From contig JAIRRG010000049.1 of the NCBI GenBank assembly GCA_031256095.1, forward strand, positions 1 to 8,499: a stretch of DNA of 8,499 nucleotides, in the 5' to 3' direction. This document shows, piece by piece, positions 6,040 to 8,499 of the stretch. This DNA is from Desulfobulbaceae bacterium (GTDB lineage: Bacteria; Desulfobacterota; Desulfobulbia; Desulfobulbales; Desulfocapsaceae). Each line of letters begins with the position of its first letter. The first letter of the stretch is position 1. A program made the translations under genes and the position numbers. Below the pieces are notes generated by a model. That model ran no database searches and had not been told where the DNA came from. It saw only the letters and a list, made by a program, of their open reading frames with translations.

Positions 6040-7356
6040 TCACGCCAGACGCCGCCTGATCAGGCCATATGCCGTCGCTTCCGACAGCGACGGCTGCGCC
6101 CGCAGTCGGGCGATCTGGCCAGGATTGACCACCGGCAGGCTGTCCCCAACTTCATTAAAGAGCGCTGTGACGCGAGCCGGGACTGTCGTTAGTTCCGGCG
6201 GCAGGTACTCAATTTCGTCGCCGACGGCCAAGCGGTTTCTCGCCTCAACCAGCGGCTCTTTGCCCGCCTGGCGCACCAATGCCACCGGCTCGTACTGCTG
6301 CGGCGCCCGCGGCGCGTCGTAGAGCATTTCTTCTGGGCCGGGCCGGCCAGCGAAGAAATTTTCACTGGCGCCACGGGTGCCAGTGTGCCAGATTTCGGCC
6401 ATGAATTCCTCCGGCATGACGATATGTTCCGGCTCAGTCCAGGCTTCGGCTGGCAACGCCGCCAGATAATCAAGCGCCGCCCGGTACACCCGTGTCACGC
6501 TGCCGGCGTAGTAGACCGATTTCATCCGCCCTTCAATCTTCAGGGCATCAATGCCGACCGCCACCAAAAGAGGCAGCCGCGGCAACAAGCAGAGGTCTTT
6601 GGCATTGAAGATATAACTGCCGCGTTCATCCTCCTCCACTGGAAAATACTGGCCAGGACGCTTTTCCTCGACGAGGGCGTAGCGGTAGCGGCAGGGATGG
6701 GCGCATTGGCCGCGATTGGCGTCGCGTCCCGTTAGATAATTGGAGAGCATACAGCGCCCGGAATAGGATATGCACACGGCGCCGTGCGCGAAGACCTCCA
6801 ACTCGCCGGAGGCGCCGGCCCGGATGGCTTGAATCTCGGCAAACGACAGCTCACGGGCCAAGTTGAGACGGCGAACACCCAATTCAAACCAGAATCGCGC
6901 CGCGTACAGGTTGGTGACATTGGCCTGCGTCGACAGATGGATCGGCATCCGCGGCAGCAGATGGCGGACGCGCATGAAAACGCCGGGATCGGCGACGATA
7001 ACGGCATCGACACCCAGCGAACCGAGCTGACGCAGGTAATCGTCAAATCCCGCGAAATCATCGTTATGGGCGAAGATATTGACCGTCACATAGAGCTTGA
7101 CGCCGCGTGGCCGCAGAAAATCCCTGGCCGCCTCCATCTCTTGCAGCGAAAAATTTCCGGCTTTCTGGCGCAGGCTGAGATTTTTGCCGCCTAGATACAC
7201 GGCATCGGCGCCGTAGTGAACGGCTGTCTTGAGTTTTTCCAGATTACCCGCTGGAGCGAGCAGTTCCGGCAAGGCCGGTCGGACCGGAGGGTGGACCGGA
7301 TGGCGGGCCGGAGATTGTTGCTGGCCGCTTGCCATGCGCAATGAATCCATAATCAT
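6040..7356 (-). CDS. trhP: U32 family protein, TrhP (YegQ)-type tRNA hydroxylation protein
   Basis: The 438 residues match the TrhP/YegQ branch of the U32 family (E. coli about 453) rather than the longer RlhA. TrhP proteins are needed for prephenate-dependent 5-hydroxyuridine formation at tRNA wobble U34; older annotations say collagenase-like peptidase. The chain begins its TIM-barrel part with PELLAPAGNLEKLKTAVHYGADAVYLGG (30-57). The U32 signature follows: E187-V-F-A-H-G-A-V-C, SGRCMLSNY, then RDANRGQCAHPCR. The four cysteines, 195, 202, 218 and 222, are candidates for the iron-sulfur ligands. IEGRMKS (274-280) and a C-terminal beta domain (about 355-438) complete it. ATG 7356 is used; ATG 7350 has better spacing from a weak GGA. 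It is convergent with the cyclase gene, 3 bp apart. The TrhP call rests on length and motifs; catalytic detail is unproven here. Confidence 0.88.
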   Translation of the reverse strand: MIMDSLRMASGQQQSPARHPVHPPVRPALPELLAPAGNLEKLKTAVHYGADAVYLGGKNLSLRQKAGNFSLQEMEAARDFLRPRGVKLYVTVNIFAHNDDFAGFDDYLRQLGSLGVDAVIVADPGVFMRVRHLLPRMPIHLSTQANVTNLYAARFWFELGVRRLNLARELSFAEIQAIRAGASGELEVFAHGAVCISYSGRCMLSNYLTGRDANRGQCAHPCRYRYALVEEKRPGQYFPVEEDERGSYIFNAKDLCLLPRLPLLVAVGIDALKIEGRMKSVYYAGSVTRVYRAALDYLAALPAEAWTEPEHIVMPEEFMAEIWHTGTRGASENFFAGRPGPEEMLYDAPRAPQQYEPVALVRQAGKEPLVEARNRLAVGDEIEYLPPELTTVPARVTALFNEVGDSLPVVNPGQIARLRAQPSLSEATAYGLIRRRLA

Positions 7357-7706
7357 TCCAGGGTATACAATGACTCAAATTATCGATTTTACCGGTCTTG
7401 GACAACAAATAACAAGCCCAGCCCAGCGGATAGCGCCATCAAAATTAACCTGTTGGCGCTTCTCTTTACCGTATTTTTTTGCTACCTTGCTCATGTTGGC
7501 CGCCATCGCCACGGCTTGAGGCTTTGTTTCGTGCCGTCGCCAGCTCGCATAGCTTGCATTTGTTTGATGAGAGCCAGGCAAGCAAGAAGGCGGGGGCGGA
7601 ACAGAAAAGCGGTGGTTCGAAATACAATGTAATTAGCGGCAATGTCATTCATCTTGGCGATGGCAAGCAAGACGACAGCGAATAAGCCTAGCGCGGGAGA
7701 ATAGTT
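7357..7706. other. Intergenic region upstream of trhP and of the unknown right-hand gene
   Basis: This stretch carries the 5' flanks of two diverging genes. On the minus strand, GATAAT (+ coordinates 7379-7384) could be a -10 for trhP, but no good -35 accompanies it. On the plus strand I find no clear promoter. GGGAG at 7695-7699 is a good ribosome binding site for the gene at 7707. A doubtful small ORF ends at 7685 (separate entry). No tRNA, strong terminator or repeat was recognised. Confidence 0.5.
7560..7685 (+). CDS. Doubtful small ORF or 3' gene remnant
   Basis: The reading frame ending TAA at 7685 has protein-like composition over its last 40 or so codons (ending YNVISGNVIHLGDGKQDDSE). 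It sits 21 bp before the ATG of the unknown gene, as an operon partner would. No ATG or ribosome binding site starts it: the frame is open back to at least 7479, with only TTG candidates (for example 7560). Upstream of about 7554 the translation is Cys/Pro/Ser-rich and looks non-coding. It may be a small protein with an unusual start, the tail of a decayed gene, or chance. I recognise no family. Confidence 0.22.
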   Translation: MFDESQASKKAGAEQKSGGSKYNVISGNVIHLGDGKQDDSE

Positions 7707-8499
7707 ATGGCGGCTCCATCAGAGGAAGGGCAACAAACGGGTCTGAACAAGAATAAAAAGTACTACATCCACATCAAAGGTGACAAGGCGGTGATTCTCT
7801 ATCCATCGCTGGTGACGCCGAGCTTGGTTGAATCGGGAGACTATGGCGCGGCGGGAGGATGCCTGACAGTCATTTTAGCCACGGATGAGGGATTTTATAC
7901 GGGGATTCACTGCAAAGACCCTGGCCGCAAAGACGCGGCGATAGGCTCGCTAACGGCGCGGAAGCTGCACTCGCAACTGGCCCTGGCGCCATGGGGAGAA
8001 AAGGCCATATTTGATACGGGGGCGCTGGAGTATAGCAATCAAAAATGGCAGCTTATCAGTCCGCTGCACATGATTTATTTAAGCCATACAGGCGCGGTTG
8101 AAGCGTATGGGAATAAATACCGGGGCTGGTATTTGGGGGAACTGAAAGGGGAAAAACGTCCTGTCCAGGGTTATGACGCCGACGGGAAGCCAAGGCCGTG
8201 GGGCGTCATCCATGAAGGGGCGGCGAAGATGTACGCCAGCAAGGGGTATAAGTATTTGTTTCAGTTGAATTTCAAAGGGCTCAACAGAGCCCCTGGGATG
8301 TATGAGCTGGCCTTTGTCTATTATGAGCTTCCTGACGATAACGAGTTGAGCAAAATCGCTGAGGTGGCGGATGATTTGCAAAAAGTGGTGAAGGACGAAA
8401 ACGACAATGAGATTTCGCGGAAGAGCTTCGACGAAGAGGAGAAGGACAAAAGCGGAGGCATCACTCTCTGTTGTTACACCGACCCCGATGACGACGTGG
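7707..8499 (+). CDS. Unrecognised protein, incomplete at the right edge
   Basis: An open frame of 264 codons starts at ATG 7707, seven bases after GGGAG, and runs off the window, so real coding is very likely. I do not recognise the family. There is no signal peptide or membrane segment. The first 15 residues are polar and disordered-looking (AAPSEEGQQTG). Next comes a mixed alpha/beta part rich in aromatic residues: KKYYIHIKGDKAVILYP, CLTVILATDEGFYTGIHC, then QLALAPWGEKAIF and WQLISPLHMIYLSHTG. After a Gly/Tyr-rich middle (NKYRGWYLGELKGEKRP), a beta-looking LAFVYYELPD is followed by an acidic, charged helix-like stretch (about 213-248). It then reads GGITLCCYTDPDDD at the edge, so another domain probably follows. 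Codon usage includes more AT-rich codons than the housekeeping genes to the left, which hints at accessory or acquired DNA, but weakly. No function is claimed. Confidence 0.8.
   Translation, partial: MAAPSEEGQQTGLNKNKKYYIHIKGDKAVILYPSLVTPSLVESGDYGAAGGCLTVILATDEGFYTGIHCKDPGRKDAAIGSLTARKLHSQLALAPWGEKAIFDTGALEYSNQKWQLISPLHMIYLSHTGAVEAYGNKYRGWYLGELKGEKRPVQGYDADGKPRPWGVIHEGAAKMYASKGYKYLFQLNFKGLNRAPGMYELAFVYYELPDDNELSKIAEVADDLQKVVKDENDNEISRKSFDEEEKDKSGGITLCCYTDPDDDV

Noticed and set aside
7551..7587. GCTTGC...GCAAGC inverted repeat as a possible site or terminator
   Set aside because: It is only six base pairs with a long loop and no T-run, within what is expected by chance.
8079..8381. Minus-strand frame of 100 codons at the right end
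   Set aside because: It is fully antisense to the well-initiated unknown gene starting at 7707, has no ribosome binding site I can see, and shows no family character.
1..8499. CRISPR array, insertion sequence, integrase or phage genes
   Set aside because: No regularly spaced repeats, transposase or integrase motifs, or terminal inverted repeats were seen; tRNA-Gln has no integrase next to it and its 3' end is followed directly by prs.

Overview
The window reads as a chromosomal segment of a GC-rich Gram-negative bacterium. The order DUF1844 - ispE - tRNA-Gln(UUG) - prs - rplY (long, Ctc/TL5-type bL25), all on the minus strand, is an arrangement I associate with Deltaproteobacteria/Desulfobacterota such as Geobacter relatives and Desulfobulbales. 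That assignment is an inference from gene order and protein character, not from a search.

Layout: (a) 1-2903, minus strand: a housekeeping operon, read right to left as a DUF1844 protein, ispE (isoprenoid precursor synthesis), tRNA-Gln, prs (PRPP synthesis) and rplY (5S-rRNA-binding ribosomal protein), which runs to the left edge. It is tightly packed: the ispE stop codon lies inside the tRNA gene, and prs begins 29 nt after the tRNA CCA end. (b) 3051-4690, minus strand: a CcdA-like thiol:disulfide membrane protein followed by a RarD-type EamA transporter. Stop and start share one base, so they are probably translationally coupled. (c) 4691-5037: a divergent intergenic region. (d) 5038-6036, plus strand: a receiver-GGDEF diguanylate cyclase whose phosphoacceptor Asp is Asn. 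(e) 6040-7356, minus strand: a U32-family protein of TrhP type (tRNA hydroxylation), convergent with the cyclase with only 3 bp between stop codons. (f) 7357-7706: an intergenic stretch with a doubtful small ORF. (g) 7707 to the right edge, plus strand: an unrecognised protein, incomplete.

The best candidate for something undescribed is in the prs-rplY gap. Directly upstream of the rplY Shine-Dalgarno the transcript can fold into a nested hairpin. Its symmetric 7x7 internal loop has the GGUA / GAGAG core of 5S rRNA loop E, the site that the rplY product (bL25) binds in E. coli. This suggests autogenous translational control of bL25 by mimicry of its rRNA target. Second is the pseudo-receiver cyclase. 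The rest is mostly ordinary housekeeping sequence.
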